Shown here piece by piece: positions 36,223-47,988 of a stretch of 64,000 bases of DNA. A model generated the notes under the pieces. The model was not told where the DNA came from, made no database searches, and saw nothing but the letters and a program-made list of their open reading frames with translations. The stretch covers positions 279,826 to 343,825 of the forward strand of contig WPIO01000206.1 of NCBI GenBank assembly GCA_009760855.2, read 5' to 3'. The translations under genes and the position numbers were made by a program. The stretch is from Cristatella mucedo. Taxonomy: Eukaryota > Bryozoa > Phylactolaemata > Cristatellidae. Position 1 is the stretch's first letter. The number at the start of each line of letters is the position of its first letter.

Positions 36223-36312
36223 TAATAATAATAATAATTCACTTGACAAAGCGCCCTAAGAGAACTTAATCTCTCTCTAGGCGCTTTACATTTGCTGCAA
36301 AGTGAAATGCAT
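36223..36312 (-). mobile_element. LINE family 1 solo tail
   Basis: An (AAT)n run, the hairpin GCGCCCTAAGAGAACTTAAT / CTCTAGGCGC and TTTGCTGCAAAGTGAAATGC. It is absent from the paralogous site in copy A (about 19,715), so it inserted after the duplication. Confidence 0.85.
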
Positions 36313-36610
36313 CGGTGACAGAATCGGTAAAAAGAATCGGTGTAAAACTATGCCGGAAGCGAAGCAACTTTTAAAATGTCTACGCGAACGTAGTCGCTGT
36401 TGAAGGAGGTGCGGAGTTTAGTTTCCGGGGGCTCGAGTGCACGGCAGCGTCGCGACGAAGACGAATGACGGATGGCGAAGCCCCCACAAACTTGTCGCGG
36501 GCGAGACGAAGACTGCATGGTACACAAGCGACACAGGTGACACAGGCTCGCGTGCGTTAATGCAGCTTTTGTGATAGTCGGGTATGTTGCTCCTGAGCAC
36601 TAGACGTGAA

Positions 36611-36961
<351 letters not shown>

Positions 36962-37179
36962 AGCTGACATCGTCCACCCAGGCCGATGGGGTGGCTGTGA
37001 GTGAAAATACATGGCACAGGTACGGGGTCTTGGCCGGCGACTTGCACTGGGCTTGCGGAAAGACAATACAGCGCCCACAAAAATAACGATGCACTGATGT
37101 AAATATAAATAGCAAATTCTAGCGATCTTATACAAAACACAGAATAACTCTTGATGAATATGCACGAAATCCAAGTGTA

Positions 37180-37560
37180 TGTTCAAAAGGGATATTAGAC
37201 GACCGCATCGGCTCCACAGTCAAGTCTGCCTGCTTTCAGCTTCGTAACATTGCTGAAAATCGGGCTTCTATAGGCAGGGATACTGCATCTAAATTGATCC
37301 ATGCTTTTGTGACAATCCGTCTTGACTTCAGTAACCCACTGCTTGCTGGCCTACCAACATGTGCAATCAGGCGCCCATCGCTAGTGTAAACCTGTGCAGC
37401 GAGGCTTGCCTGTCGTGAGTGTCACAGTTGCCATACCACACTGCTTCTCGCCTACCCATACTGGCTCTAAGTCAATCGGCTCATCAATTTTGAGATTTTT
37501 TGTCATCCACTTTTAGGTCCCTTCATTATTTGGCTCGGACCTTTGGATTCACCTGGGACC
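37180..37560 (+). mobile_element. LINE family 1 fragment (copy B)
   Basis: Counterpart of 20,255-20,740. It shows the degenerate region encoding SACFQLRNIAEN and TCAIRRPSLV, then runs into the minisatellite at about 37,590. Confidence 0.75.
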
Positions 37561-37589
37561 TTTGGAAACGTCGGGTGAATTTACAGCCG

Positions 37590-40500
37590 CTTCGCTGGCT
37601 AGCTCTCAAACTCTGGAGCTTCCGGTTCGCTTGCTCGCTTGCTCTCAGAGTCTCGAGCTTCCGCTTCGCTTGCTCGCTGGCTCTTTGAGCCTGGAGCTTC
37701 CGGTTCGCTCGCTCGCAGGCTCCCAAACTATAGAGCTTCCGGTTTGCTCGCTCGCTGGCTCTCAGGCTATGGAGCTTCTAGTTCGCTCATTCGCTGGCTA
37801 CTAGACTCTGGAGCTTCCGGTTCGCTCGCTTGCTCCCATACTCTAGAGCTTCCGGTTCGCTCGCTCGCTGGAACTCAGACTCTGGAAGTTCCGGATCGCT
37901 CGCTCGCTGGCTTTCGGAGCCTAGACCTTCGGGTTTGCTCTCCCTTGGCTGGCTCTCAGAGTCTGGAGCTTCCGGACTCTGGAGCTTCCGGTTTGCTCGC
38001 TCGCTGCTTCCCAGACTCTGGGGCTTCCACTTCGCTTGCTCGCTGGCTCTCAGAGTCTCGAGCTTCCGCTTCGCTAGCTCACTGGCTCGCAGAGCCTAGA
38101 GCTTCCTGTTCGCTTGCTCCCTGGCCCTTCAAGTCTAAAGCTTCCGGTTCGCTCGCTCACCGGCACCTAGACTCTGGAGGTTTCGGTTCGCTCACTCGCT
38201 CGCTCTCAGACTCAGGAACTTCAGATTTGCTCGCTCGCTGGCTCGCAGAGTCTGGAGCCACTGGTTTGCTCACTCGCTGCCTCTCAGACTGTGGAGCTTC
38301 CGGTTTGGTCGCTCGCTGGCTCTCAGAGCCTAGAGCTTCCGGTTCGCTCGCTCGCTTAATAAAATAAATTAATAAATCCTAGCTGATGAAACAGCCTCTT
38401 TTTGTATAGCGACAGAAGAGCCTTTACTGCCATCACCACCGCTTGCAGTGGCGATTAAGAATCGCCCACCGCAGGAATCGAACCCGCGACCTCGAGACCG
38501 AGGTCGTGAAAGCAACCGCCTTACCTAGTGTGCCATCACGGCTCACCATTGCTCCCACATTGCTCCCAGACTCTAGAGTTTCCGGTTAGCTCGCTCGCTT
38601 GCTCTCAGAGTCTCGAGCTTCCGCTTCGCTAGCTCGCTGGCTGTCAGAGCCAGGAGCTTCCGGTTCGGTCGCTTGCTGGCTCCCAGACTTTGGAGCTTCC
38701 GGTTCACTCGCTCGCTGGCTCTGGAACCCTGGAGTGTCCGGTTTTCTCGCTCGCTGTTTCTCAGATCCTAAAATTTCCGGTGCTCTCGGAAACTGTCTCC
38801 CAGATTCTAGAACTTCCACTTCGCTTGCTCGCTGGATCTCAGAATTTGGAGCTTCAACTTTGCTCGCTCGCTGGCTCTCAGAGTCTAAATCTTCCTGTTC
38901 AGTGGCTCGCTGGCTACCAGAGTCCGAAACTTCCGGTTCGGTCGCTCGCTGGCTCCCAAACTCTTGACCTTCCGGTTCGCTTGCTCGCAGGAAGTCAGAG
39001 CCTGGAGCTTCGGGTTTGCTCGCTTCCTGCTTCCCAGACTCCGGAGCTTCCGGTTCGCTTGCTCGCTGGCTCTCAGAGTCTCGAGCTTCCGCTTTGCTAG
39101 CTCGCTGGCTCTCATAGTCTCGGGCTTCCGCTTGGCTAGCTCGCTGGCTCTTGGAGCCGGCGGCTTCCGGTTCGCTTGCTCGCTGGCTCTTCAAGCCTGG
39201 AGCTTCCGCTTCGCTCGCTCGGTCGTGCCTAGACTCTGGTGCTTCTGGTTTGCTCGCTGGATGGCTCTCTGAGTCTGGAGCATCCGGTTTGCTCGCTTGC
39301 TGGCTCACAAGCTCTGGAGCTTCCGGTTCGCTCGCTTGCTGGCTCTGAGAGCCTAGAGCTTCCGGTCCGCTCGCTCGATGGCTTTCAAAGCCGGGAGCTT
39401 CCGGTACGCTCGTTTCCTGGCTCACTGACTCTGAAGCTTCCGGTTCGCTCGCTCGCTTGCTCTCGGAGTCTCGTGCTTCTGCTTCGCTTGCTCGCTGGCT
39501 CTTTGAACCTGAAGCTTCCGGTTCGCTCGCTCGGTGGCTCCCAGACTATAGAGCTTCCGGTTTGCTTGCGCGCTGGCTCTCAGGCTGTGGAGCTTCCGGT
39601 TCGCTCGTTCACTGGCTCCTAGACCCAGGAGCAACCGCTTCGCTTGCTCGCTGGCTCTCAGACTCTAGAACTTCCGGTTCGCTCGCTCGCTGGCTCTTAG
39701 AGTCTGGAGCTTCTGGTGTGCTTTCTTGCTGGCTCTCAGAGTCTGGAGCCTCCGGTTTTCTCGCTCGCTGCCTCCCGGACTATGGAGCTTCCGGTTCGCT
39801 TGCTCGCTGGCTCTCAGAGTCTCGAGAGTTCCGCTTCGCTAGCTCGCTGGCTCTCAGAGCCTAGAGCTTCCGGTTCGCTCGCTCGCTGGCTCTTAGAGCC
39901 TAGAACTTCCGGTTCGCTCGCTCGCTGGCTCCCAGCTCTGGAGTTTCCGGTTTGCTCGCTCGCTGGCTCTCAGAGTCTCAAGCATCCGGTTCGCTCGCTC
40001 GCTGGCTCTCAGAGCCTAGAGCTTCCGTTTTTCTCGCTCGCTGGCTCTCAGAGCCAGGAGCTTCCGGTTCGGTTGCTTGCTGGCTCCCAGACTTTCGAGC
40101 TTCCGGTTTACTCGCTCGCTGGCTCTCAGAGTCTGGAGTTTCTTGTTCGGTCGCTCGCTGGCTCCCAGATTCTAGAACTTCCGCTTCGCTTGCTCGCTTG
40201 CTCTCAGAACTTTGAGCTTCCGGTTCGCTAGCTTGCTGGCTCTCAGAGCCGGGAGCTTCCGGTTCCCTGGCTTGCTGGCTCCCAGACTCTGGAGCTTCAG
40301 GTTCACTCGCTCGCTGCTCTCAGGGCGTGGAGCTTACGGTTCGCTTGCTCGTTTGCTCCCAGACTCTGGAGCTTCTGGTGCGCTCGCTCGCTGGCTCACA
40401 GAGTGTGGAGCTTCCGCTTTGCTTGCTCGCTTACTCTCAGAGCCTGGAACTTCCGGTTCGCTTGCTTGTTGGCTCCCAGAGCCTTGGAGCTTTCTGGTTC

Positions 40501-40760
40501 TGGTTCGGTTGCATGCTTGCTCCTAGTCTTTGAAGCTTCCGGTTTGTTCGCTCGCTGGCTGTCAGAGTGTCGAGCTTCCGAATTGCTCGCTCGCTGGCTC
40601 TCAGAGCCTGGAGCTTCCGGTTCGCTCGCTCGCTGGCTTCCAGCCTCTGGAGCTTCTAGTTCGATCGCTCGCTGGCTTTCAGAGCCTTGAGCTTCCGGTT
40701 TGCTCACTCGCTGCCTTCAGACTGGAGCTTCCGGTTCACTCGCTCGCTCTCTCTCAAAGC
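37590..40760. repeat. 39-bp minisatellite, roughly 75 units
   Basis: The unit is GAGCTTCCGGTTCGCTCGCT followed by CGCTGGCTCTCAGAGTCTG, 39 bp in all, with point differences and some part-length units. Because 39 is divisible by 3, frames stay open on both strands. The plus strand reads as 13-residue repeats (ELPVRSLAGSQSL), the minus strand as acidic repeats (ASEPEAPGSESQR). There is no start context, splice structure or third-position bias, so protein coding is doubtful. A SINE interrupts the array at 38,359-38,544. Confidence 0.95.
38359..38544 (-). mobile_element. tRNA-derived SINE inside the minisatellite
   Basis: On the minus strand the head GAGCCGTGATGGCACACTAG includes an A-box-like word, and GGTTCGATTCC is a perfect B box of a polymerase III promoter. 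The body has a GCCACTGCAAGCGGTGG hairpin and ends in GCTAGGATTTATT. The array continues on both sides. Confidence 0.92.
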
Positions 40761-42240
40761 CGTTTCATGAATTTACATTTGTAATTGCTGAATTTCTATT
40801 AGGAAATGTGCTTCTTTTGGTCATATTGTATTCAAAGATGTTGTGGCCCTCGGCAGATATTTGTACATATATATATATATGCGATTAATCTACGTTAAAA
40901 ATAAATCAGTCAAAGTTAGCGATCAGAATCGGGTGAAATTAGTCCGAGCAGGGTGCAGTTTATGCGAACCGTGCAAAGGTAATTTTATGAGGCATCTACT
41001 TTTTTGCCTATCAAAGCTAAAGTAGCAGGGAACGCTGAGCATATCCGGTTCATTTCGGGCGAGCGAGGCAAGAAAGTTTCGGGATGCTTGAAACTTTAGC
41101 CATTTGATCGCACTCCATTTACAGCATTAATAAAGTGCCTAATAACCATTCAGTTCTGTGCGGGCACTATTATTCGTATCTAAATCGTACTCTAAATCCT
41201 TTCGGGCAATGTTCGAAGAGAGAAGCCACGTCTTTTTTGGCGGAGCATGGGTAATTTGGGCAGGACAAGGTGTCGGCTGGACTAAGCTTAAGCGAGCGAG
41301 GCGACGCGTCTTGGGGTTTAGCGATTAACCGATGCATAACAATTAACCGATGCATTAACCGATGCATCGCATTTGTTAATGAGGAGAGAAGCTAATGAGT
41401 GAGAGAAGCTAAAGCGGAAAGGGTGGCATTTTAGCACCAGGGGCTTTAACTTTAACTGGCTGAGGTAGAGAATCTTCTGGCTTAGTGAAACTCAAGTGAG
41501 TAGGACTACAGTTATGCTGTGTGGTGCAGAATTGGCCAACTCGACGATGCTTTTTCGCATACAGCGAAGTTGCAGCAGGTCCGGTGTAGAGCATATTTAT
41601 TTAAGGCACTACCTGTCCTACGCGCCATTGGCTTCTTACCCTTGACGTTGTTCTTCGTCTTTTTCGCGTGCTTAAGTTCTCATCCTATCCCAGCGTTCAG
41701 TTGTCACACTTCTTTTCCAATGTACCTACATTGCCTTGGAAGTGGTCATTCCACTCGGCTAACCAAACCAATGGTTAATAAGAAATAATAATTTGATTAA
41801 AATACATTTGTTAAAGTGCCACCACAGATCTCAATTTTTTCTAGGCAATTTCCATTTGCTGTAAAGGAAGCATTATTGAATGCTTAGCGATAGCATGCTC
41901 AATGCACAACAAGCGTAACGTGGTTAGAGTTGACATGCACTGGGTCAGCATGCAGATAGGGTTAGTGGCTGCTGCATAATGTAGGCACGCATAAGCACAC
42001 GAAGGACGTTTCACATGGACCCACTAAATGACGTCATAAATAGGTTTGGGCTTTAGTTTCTGCTTAAATGTGGTCAAGCCTGGATACATCGTAACAAAAA
42101 GAGGAAGTTTATTCGGGGAAGCCTTTGCATTCAAGGTCGTGCTGCCAGAAGTTGAAGTTAGCCTCTCTACACTTCAGGATTAAATTATATTGAAACCCTT
42201 CAAAAATTCTTGATTTTCAATATTTCCCAAAGACGACAGG
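40761..42240. other. Interval with a LINE relic
   Basis: Three near-copies of ATTAACCGATGCAT lie at 41,323-41,366. A diverged minus-strand LINE family 1 3' UTR is recognisable at about 41,820-42,090 (GGTCAGCATGCAGAT, GCACGCATAAGCACA, GGACCCACTAAATG). No host gene is seen. Confidence 0.55.
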
Positions 42241-42860
42241 TCTCTTGAGAGGCAGTGCTTAACCACTGCTGAAGCATGCCACGGTCTCACACATGGCGAT
42301 ACGGAGCGCTGGTGTCCACGCCGGAGCGTCTCAGACGCCCCTCCCCCAAGTTCTACCTACATTCACCTTCAGGATTGTGAGTTCACTGACGTGCACAAGA
42401 ATAAGCTACAAAGTACTAATCGGGGCATTTACCAAACTGCATTCGCAGTCGACTAGCACCAATTTCACCGCGCATACTGTCCAGTCTTATCATCAAGCTC
42501 CTCACAAACACACGAAAACAGGCACGCGAACCTGGTTATATCTGCAGAGAGCTCTTACGGTGGACGGCAGCATCTCAGTACTTAGGTCGTCTGCATCTAG
42601 TCTGGTCTGCGACTTGCATAAATGAAGGACCAAAGAAAGGAATGCAAGACTAGAAACATCAGTTCGAGAGCGTGAGGCGGCTTCAACGGAAACCCGCGAT
42701 CTTCGTGTCACCGAACTCAAATTCCTAAATAGAAGAGGCTTCCGCTTCTATCTCCCACATGAAAGAAAGTAAAATTAAGAGCTGCTTCTCTTAACGAAAT
42801 CATCCCTCCTTCTGCCTTTCGCACGGTATCAAGTACCATACCCTAAATTAAACCGGGCAA
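42240..42860. repeat. Dispersed repeat R2, copy 1
   Basis: Aligns with 43,840-44,450 by shared words such as GCGATACGGAGCGC, CAAGTTCTAC, AAGCTACAA and CTTACGGTGGA. Reading frames are broken differently in the two copies, so coding potential is not supported. Confidence 0.65.
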
Positions 42861-43009
42861 ACCCGAATCCGTAGCCTCTCTGACACGTTCCTACTCCAAC
42901 TCAATTTTTGGCACTCCGTCCATGTCATTTTCTCTTTATCACCCTCTCTTTCTCGAATTTTCTTTCCCTGCCTGTCTCATTCTGCTCGTGCTTGCTGTTG
43001 CTTCAGACA

Positions 43010-43420
43010 AGTGCCCGCTATTTGATTGTAGTGCGACTGCCAATCGCTTATAGTCCGTAATAGTGGCCATCGCACACACCAGCTCTTCAGCCCACACAAC
43101 GAGCGGCGACGCTTGTATTGGGGAGCCCAGCCCCTCGTTTTACTGTTATTTAATCTCGCCGAATATAGGCAGAACGCCCACCTTAATACAGTAGCCTCCC
43201 GCTTAAGTACGCACCCATTTAAGGACGCATCATGGTTAAGTGCGAATATTTTCCCCTAAACCCTTGGGTTCAACATTTATCAGTTCAAGGCGTCATGAAT
43301 CGCCATTTGGTGCAGGTTTTGAAGTTTCTTGCGTTTGGCTTTGAGGAAAAATCTCTAATGATTCAAACCATTTCTTAAGATCGTTAGATGTGTCATCAGC
43401 TTTAATTTGAACTTAAGAGT
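43010..43420. repeat. Dispersed repeat R1, copy 2
   Basis: Partner of 1-480, with the same order of words from GCTATTTGAT to the CGCTTAAGTACGCACCC block and the GAAGTTTCTTGCGTTTGGCT block. A SINE begins directly after it. Confidence 0.65.
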
Positions 43421-43421
43421 G

Positions 43422-43596
43422 GAGCCGTGATGGGCATCAGGTAAGGTGGTTACTTTTAATGACCTCGATCCCGTGGTTGTCCGTTCGAATCTTGCTGTAA
43501 GCGATCCTTTATCGCCGCTGCTAGTGGTAGTGATAGCCGTCAAGGCTCTTCTGTCGCTATACAAAAAAGCTGTTAAATACGCTAGTATTTTTTGCT
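43422..43596 (+). mobile_element. tRNA-derived SINE (diverged)
   Basis: The head GGAGCCGTGATGGGCATCAG, a mutated B box (CGTTCGAATCT), the body hairpin and CTCTTCTGTCGCTATACA are recognisable. It is more diverged than the copy at 44,823. Confidence 0.85.
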
Positions 43597-43839
43597 TAGC
43601 AGTTGACCCTCGATGTTGATAACCTGCTTATAATGTCATTCCAAACCCTGAAATACAATTCTACTTTCTAAACCGGCATTGACATTTTAAGGTTAACGTC
43701 TTCATCATCACCCATCACACTTTCAACCATTTTCATTGACTCCAGAAGCTCGTCAACAACGACAATATAAAGAGCTTTAAACTAACGGCCGCTCGTCTAA
43801 CCCTAGCTCAGCGGCATGGCGTGCGGCAGCGTGGCATGA

Positions 43840-44450
43840 GCGGCTACAGAGTGCTTCACCGTTATTGAAGCGCGCCACGCTCTCCCAACCGCGATACGGA
43901 GCGCCGGTGCGAAATAAGTAGGTCTTCTTGCCGAGAGCGTCTCAGGCGCCAAGTTCTACGTACCTTCACATTCAGGGTTTTAAGTTCACTGGCGCAAGAT
44001 TAAGCTACAAGATACTAATTGAGGGTATTATCGAACTGTATTCGAACTTGACTCGCACAATGTCGCCGGGCGTACAGTTCAGTCATATAATCGCGCTCCT
44101 CAATAAACACTCACGAAGACAAGCACGCGGACCTGGTCATATGTACAGAGAGCTGTTACGGTGGAAAAGAGCACCTCAGTACTTAGGTCTGCGTCTGCGT
44201 CTGTGCTGGTCCGCGGCTTACATAGACGAAGGGCCAAAAAATAGGAAGGCAAGACTAGCGACGTCGGTTCAAGCGTGTGGCGCCTTCAGCAGACACCTTT
44301 TGATCGTCGTGTCAAAGGACTTGAATTCCTAAATGGAAAAGGCTTCGCTTCTACTGCTCACATGGAGATAGTGAAATTGAGTGCTGTTTCTCTGAACGAA
44401 ACCATATCTCCTGCCACCTGCACGGTGTCAGGTATCGCACAATTACAGCA
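43840..44450. repeat. Dispersed repeat R2, copy 2
   Basis: Partner of 42,240-42,860. A 134-codon frame (43,928-44,332) spans it, but the other copy does not keep this frame, so it is probably fortuitous. Confidence 0.65.
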
Positions 44451-44689
44451 CACGAAGCCAAATCCCTTGCCGAGAACGCGCTCGCTCGCACACAAAATGC
44501 TAGCCCCGCCCCTGACGTGGCGCTATACGAATACATTGGGCTGCGTCCACCGTATTCTCATCTCGTTGCTGCTTCTGGCTCCTCCTGCGTGGCCGTCGAT
44601 CGCTGGAGATCGAGTGCCATCTCCTTTGTAGCGGTTGCAACTGAGTCCCAGAAGGTAGGGCGAAGGCCTTGAGCAAGCTGTTCGTGCTT

Positions 44690-44757
44690 TCTTTGCAGCA
44701 AATGCAAGGCATCTATAAAGAGATTGAGTTCTCTGAGGGGGCTTTATCATTATTATT
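44690..44757 (+). mobile_element. LINE family 1 solo tail
   Basis: TTTGCAGCAAATGCAAGGCA, GAGATTGAGTTCTCTGAGGG and an ATT run. The hairpin stem is damaged in its left arm. Confidence 0.8.
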
Positions 44758-44822
44758 ATTCCTGTTCTTATTTGGCTCGCACGAAAGGCGAGAGGCGATC
44801 ATGCTCGATGACACAGCGGAGT

Positions 44823-45010
44823 GAGCCGTGATGGCACACTAGGTAAGGCGGTTGCTTTTCACGACCTCGGTCCCGAGGTCGTGGGTTCGATTCCTGTGGT
44901 GGGTGATCCTTTATCGCCACTGCAAGCGGTGGTGATAGCCATAAAGGCTCTTCTGTCGCTATACTAAAAGAGGCTGTTTAATCAGCTAGGATTTTTTTTG
45001 TTTTTTTTTT
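44823..45010 (+). mobile_element. tRNA-derived SINE, best-preserved copy
   Basis: Complete head with A-box-like TGGCACACTAGG and perfect B box GGTTCGATTCC, then the GCCACTGCAAGCGGTGG hairpin body and a T-rich end at 44,991-45,013. It is transcribed by RNA polymerase III and mobilised by a LINE, presumably one in this genome. The end is T-rich rather than (ATT)n, so the partner LINE is not obviously family 1. Confidence 0.92.
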
Positions 45011-45013
45011 TGG

Positions 45014-46780
45014 TAGGGAATTGCTGGCATTAATCGTTAGGCACGCACGCCCATGCGCCGCTCGTGCGACGACACAGAGGGCTGATGAGACAATCCTCTA
45101 CGACCAAGGCTTTTATGCCACGAGGCTGACAGGTGAGCCGACATAGACGAGCCGCTGAAGGTGCTCGCCGCGACCTCTGGTCAGGCCGAGGTCGTCGGCT
45201 CGAGCCCAGAAGAATACGTGAAGCGCCTGAATGAGATTTTTAAGTTTTCTTATGGGTCTAAGCTAATGCATTTTATTTATTTATTTATTTTCCCTTCCCG
45301 AGGCAAGCCCTTCAAATGATCCTACCTTAACTGCTGCCCCCTTTTGCTCAATAAAAAAAAATTCGGTCTGGCAATTTCGCTGTGCCCTACAAAGTAGGCC
45401 TGGCGATAGGCTAGGAAAAGGCTCTCAGATCAATCACATTCAATCAGGACCTCTATCTAGATACGAAATCTTGCGTGCAAGTCGCTACATTAAGAATCTC
45501 GGGTGAACAGCAGCCGGCGGCGGACTTACTTTTTTCGCATGATTTTATAATTTTATATTTAGTAAACAGCGATAGTAACTGTCGCTATTGATGGCAAACA
45601 TCTCAAGGGCAATGACAATAAATTTAGTGAATGCACATAAAAATGCACAATGAAACGATACGAGAATTAAAGTAACAGGATCGAGCAATAGCAAGCTCAG
45701 TTAAAAAAGAAGTCAGTCTGCTCCGAATGAACGAATGGTGGAAAATGACTCATGATGCGTTATAGGCAAACTCTCCCACCCCTTATTGCCAGAGTAAGAC
45801 TGCTGCTTCTAGTGCAGTTATTACGTCTGCGACGACATGTCCTACATTTCTAGACAAGTCCTTGTTGCGCGAAGCTGTCAATCAGCGTTTTCTCATCTGG
45901 TCTGAGCTGCTCACAGCTCCGTGCACATTTACGCGAGGAAATGTAGCGGCGAGTGCATTCACTAAGGAGATTACTGGCGTTATTGGGGAAGATGTCTTGA
46001 GCGTATCCGCAGTCGCACGGAGCTAAGAGAACGAACTAGACAGCTCTGCAGTAAAGCTCAGTTCGAGAGAACCACTATTTGATGGAGCTCACTGATGTTA
46101 GGTCGGCAGCGTCAATGTAGCTGAATTCCACGAGGATTGCGTTTACACGTGAAGGCGAACGTGCAGAAAGTCGTGTGCAAGCCAAGTCGATGTTCACATG
46201 ACCAGTGCCAGTGACGGAGCCAAGATTTTTATCTATGAGGGCAAGATATCAGAAATCTTGATGCAGGGGCAAAGGTCAGCAAGATTGTCACATAGGAGAG
46301 ACTAGATCTGCAATAATTAAAATATTATAACAAAATATCACAATACTTACTCGACACGAACTGTAACTGTCAGCAGTAACTCATTGACTGGTATAAAAGC
46401 ATAATTTCTCCGTTGGTGACGGTCACTAAGCGTGAGAATAGATGTCCGTGCAGCTCTCTAAAAGGGAAGGGGAACAAATGCCCCGCCCCCACAGCCGCTG
46501 ACCGTTGTCGTCATAGGTTGACCCGTTGCTAAGCTTGCCTATCATCAAATACCCATTCATCGCGACGACGTCCCTCAAACCGCCGTAATCGCGCCGTACG
46601 AGCTGTTTCAGCTCAAGTGAACGAGTTTCAGCCTTAGGAATGCTGCCCAGACCTTTTAGCATTTCATTGACCATGTCACCCGAGGACTTGATTTCTGTTT
46701 TCCATTCCTAAACGAACTTTAAATTGCGTCCGTCAGCGAAACTGAACCTAATCATCAAATAACGTAAGTTCACCTTCGGC
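45014..46780. other. Interval without recognised genes
   Basis: The only notable frame is 82 codons on the minus strand at 46,426-46,674, with ordinary amino acid composition (for example ELKQLVRRDYGGLRDVV). I do not recognise it; it could be a fragment of a host or transposon gene. Confidence 0.4.
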
Positions 46781-46789
46781 GTTCTATCA

Positions 46790-47430
46790 GTAGACTATAC
46801 ATCGGACAACATATATTTCCATTCAATTTCTACCGCCCCAATTCATCCCGAGCTGTGCTACCTTGCTGGCACCGCTCTATGCACTATTCCCGGCCGGCGA
46901 AAAAGCCGGCACCGACATTTCGTGGTCTCTCGAGGGCGCCGCTGCATTTGAGCGCAGCAAAGTTGCGAGTCCGAGTGACCGAGTCAACACTGCATTGCCA
47001 CCAGACGCACCGATTTCCATCGCGACCGATGCGTCGGACGCAGCTATCAGCGACGCTCTACAACAGCTAATAAACTGTGCGTGGAAACTGTTAGTCTTTT
47101 TCTCTCGCACACTCTCACCCTCGGAATATCCCTACTCGAATTAAAACCAAAAGCTTGTCGCTATTTATTCTGCGATTCGACATTTGCCCTACTTTGTGGA
47201 AGGCCGTGCTTTCTCTGTGCTCTCTGCTTATTGCCTGATTGTGTTCGTCATCGTTTCATCCTCCGATCGCTTCACACCTCGACAGCAACGACACTTCGCT
47301 TTCATCTCGGAATTTACTACCGACATCCCATACTTGAAGGGTACCAAGAATTGCGTCGCCGATGTACTTTTACGAACTACCGTTCGATTACAGCGAAGGC
47401 GATGCCACACAAGAGCCTGAAATCCTTGCT
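46790..47430 (+). pseudogene. Ty3/Gypsy pol fragment: end of RT and RNase H
   Basis: The frame at 46,863-47,144 has the RT-thumb/RNase H junction of Gypsy elements: LAPLYALFPA, ISIATDASDAAISDAL (with the RNase H TDAS motif) and FFSRTLSPSEYPYS. After a stop and frameshifts the homology continues with PYFVEGRAFSVL and ends with TPRQQRHFAFISEFTTD and YLKGTKNCVADVL. In an intact element this domain degrades the RNA strand during reverse transcription. It is interrupted before the integrase by a LINE. Confidence 0.85.
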
Positions 47431-47532
47431 TCACCAACTATTTCCGTACACTTTCAACCATTCCCAATACCGATGTCGCAAGGAACCATTTTATGTCACA
47501 CATCTACCGGCTACGATCTACTGTACTCCCCA

Positions 47533-47988
47533 GCAGGCCAAGGATCATACCACCCGCTTTTCGGAATCCAACAGTCTGCAAATACCCCCCTACAAACTCC
47601 AAGTCCTTTGGAGACCGTGCATTTAGTTCGTATGCTCCCAAAGCCTGAAACTCACTCCCGACCTGCGTCAGAACATCCCCTGACCTGACTACATTTAAAA
47701 GGAAAAAATTAAAACACACCTATTTAAGACAGCATTTAGTGGGTCCCTGTGACTCGTCCTTCACGTGCTTATGCGTGCTGACACTGTGCATGCTGCCACT
47801 AACCACATTTGCATGCTGACCCTGTGAATGTCACCCTTAACCATGATATTCATCTCGTTTGTTTTTCAAGCATGATTTTACTTACCATTCAATTGCATTT
47901 CCCTTTGCAGCAAATTTAAAGCGCCTAGAAAGAGATTAAGTTCTCTGACGGCGCTTTATCAAGTGCATTATTATTATTATTATTATTC
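47533..47988 (+). mobile_element. LINE family 1 inserted in the Gypsy pol relic
   Basis: Starts near CAGGCCAAGGATCATACCAC in the C-terminal coding region and ends with the tail hairpin and (ATT)n at 47,988. Gypsy sequence resumes immediately with CTGACCGCCGAGG, the integrase (S)DRRGQF motif. Confidence 0.9.

Noticed and set aside
38460-38544. A free tRNA gene on the minus strand
   Set aside because: The head lacks a full cloverleaf and the same head with the same body recurs at 43,422 and 44,823, so it is a SINE.
37500-40760. Many long repeat-protein frames in the minisatellite
   Set aside because: Open in several frames and both strands because the unit is 39 bp; no start context, splice sites or codon bias support a gene.
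43928-44332. A 134-codon frame as a gene
   Set aside because: The homologous repeat at 42,240-42,860 does not keep the frame, and no domain is visible.
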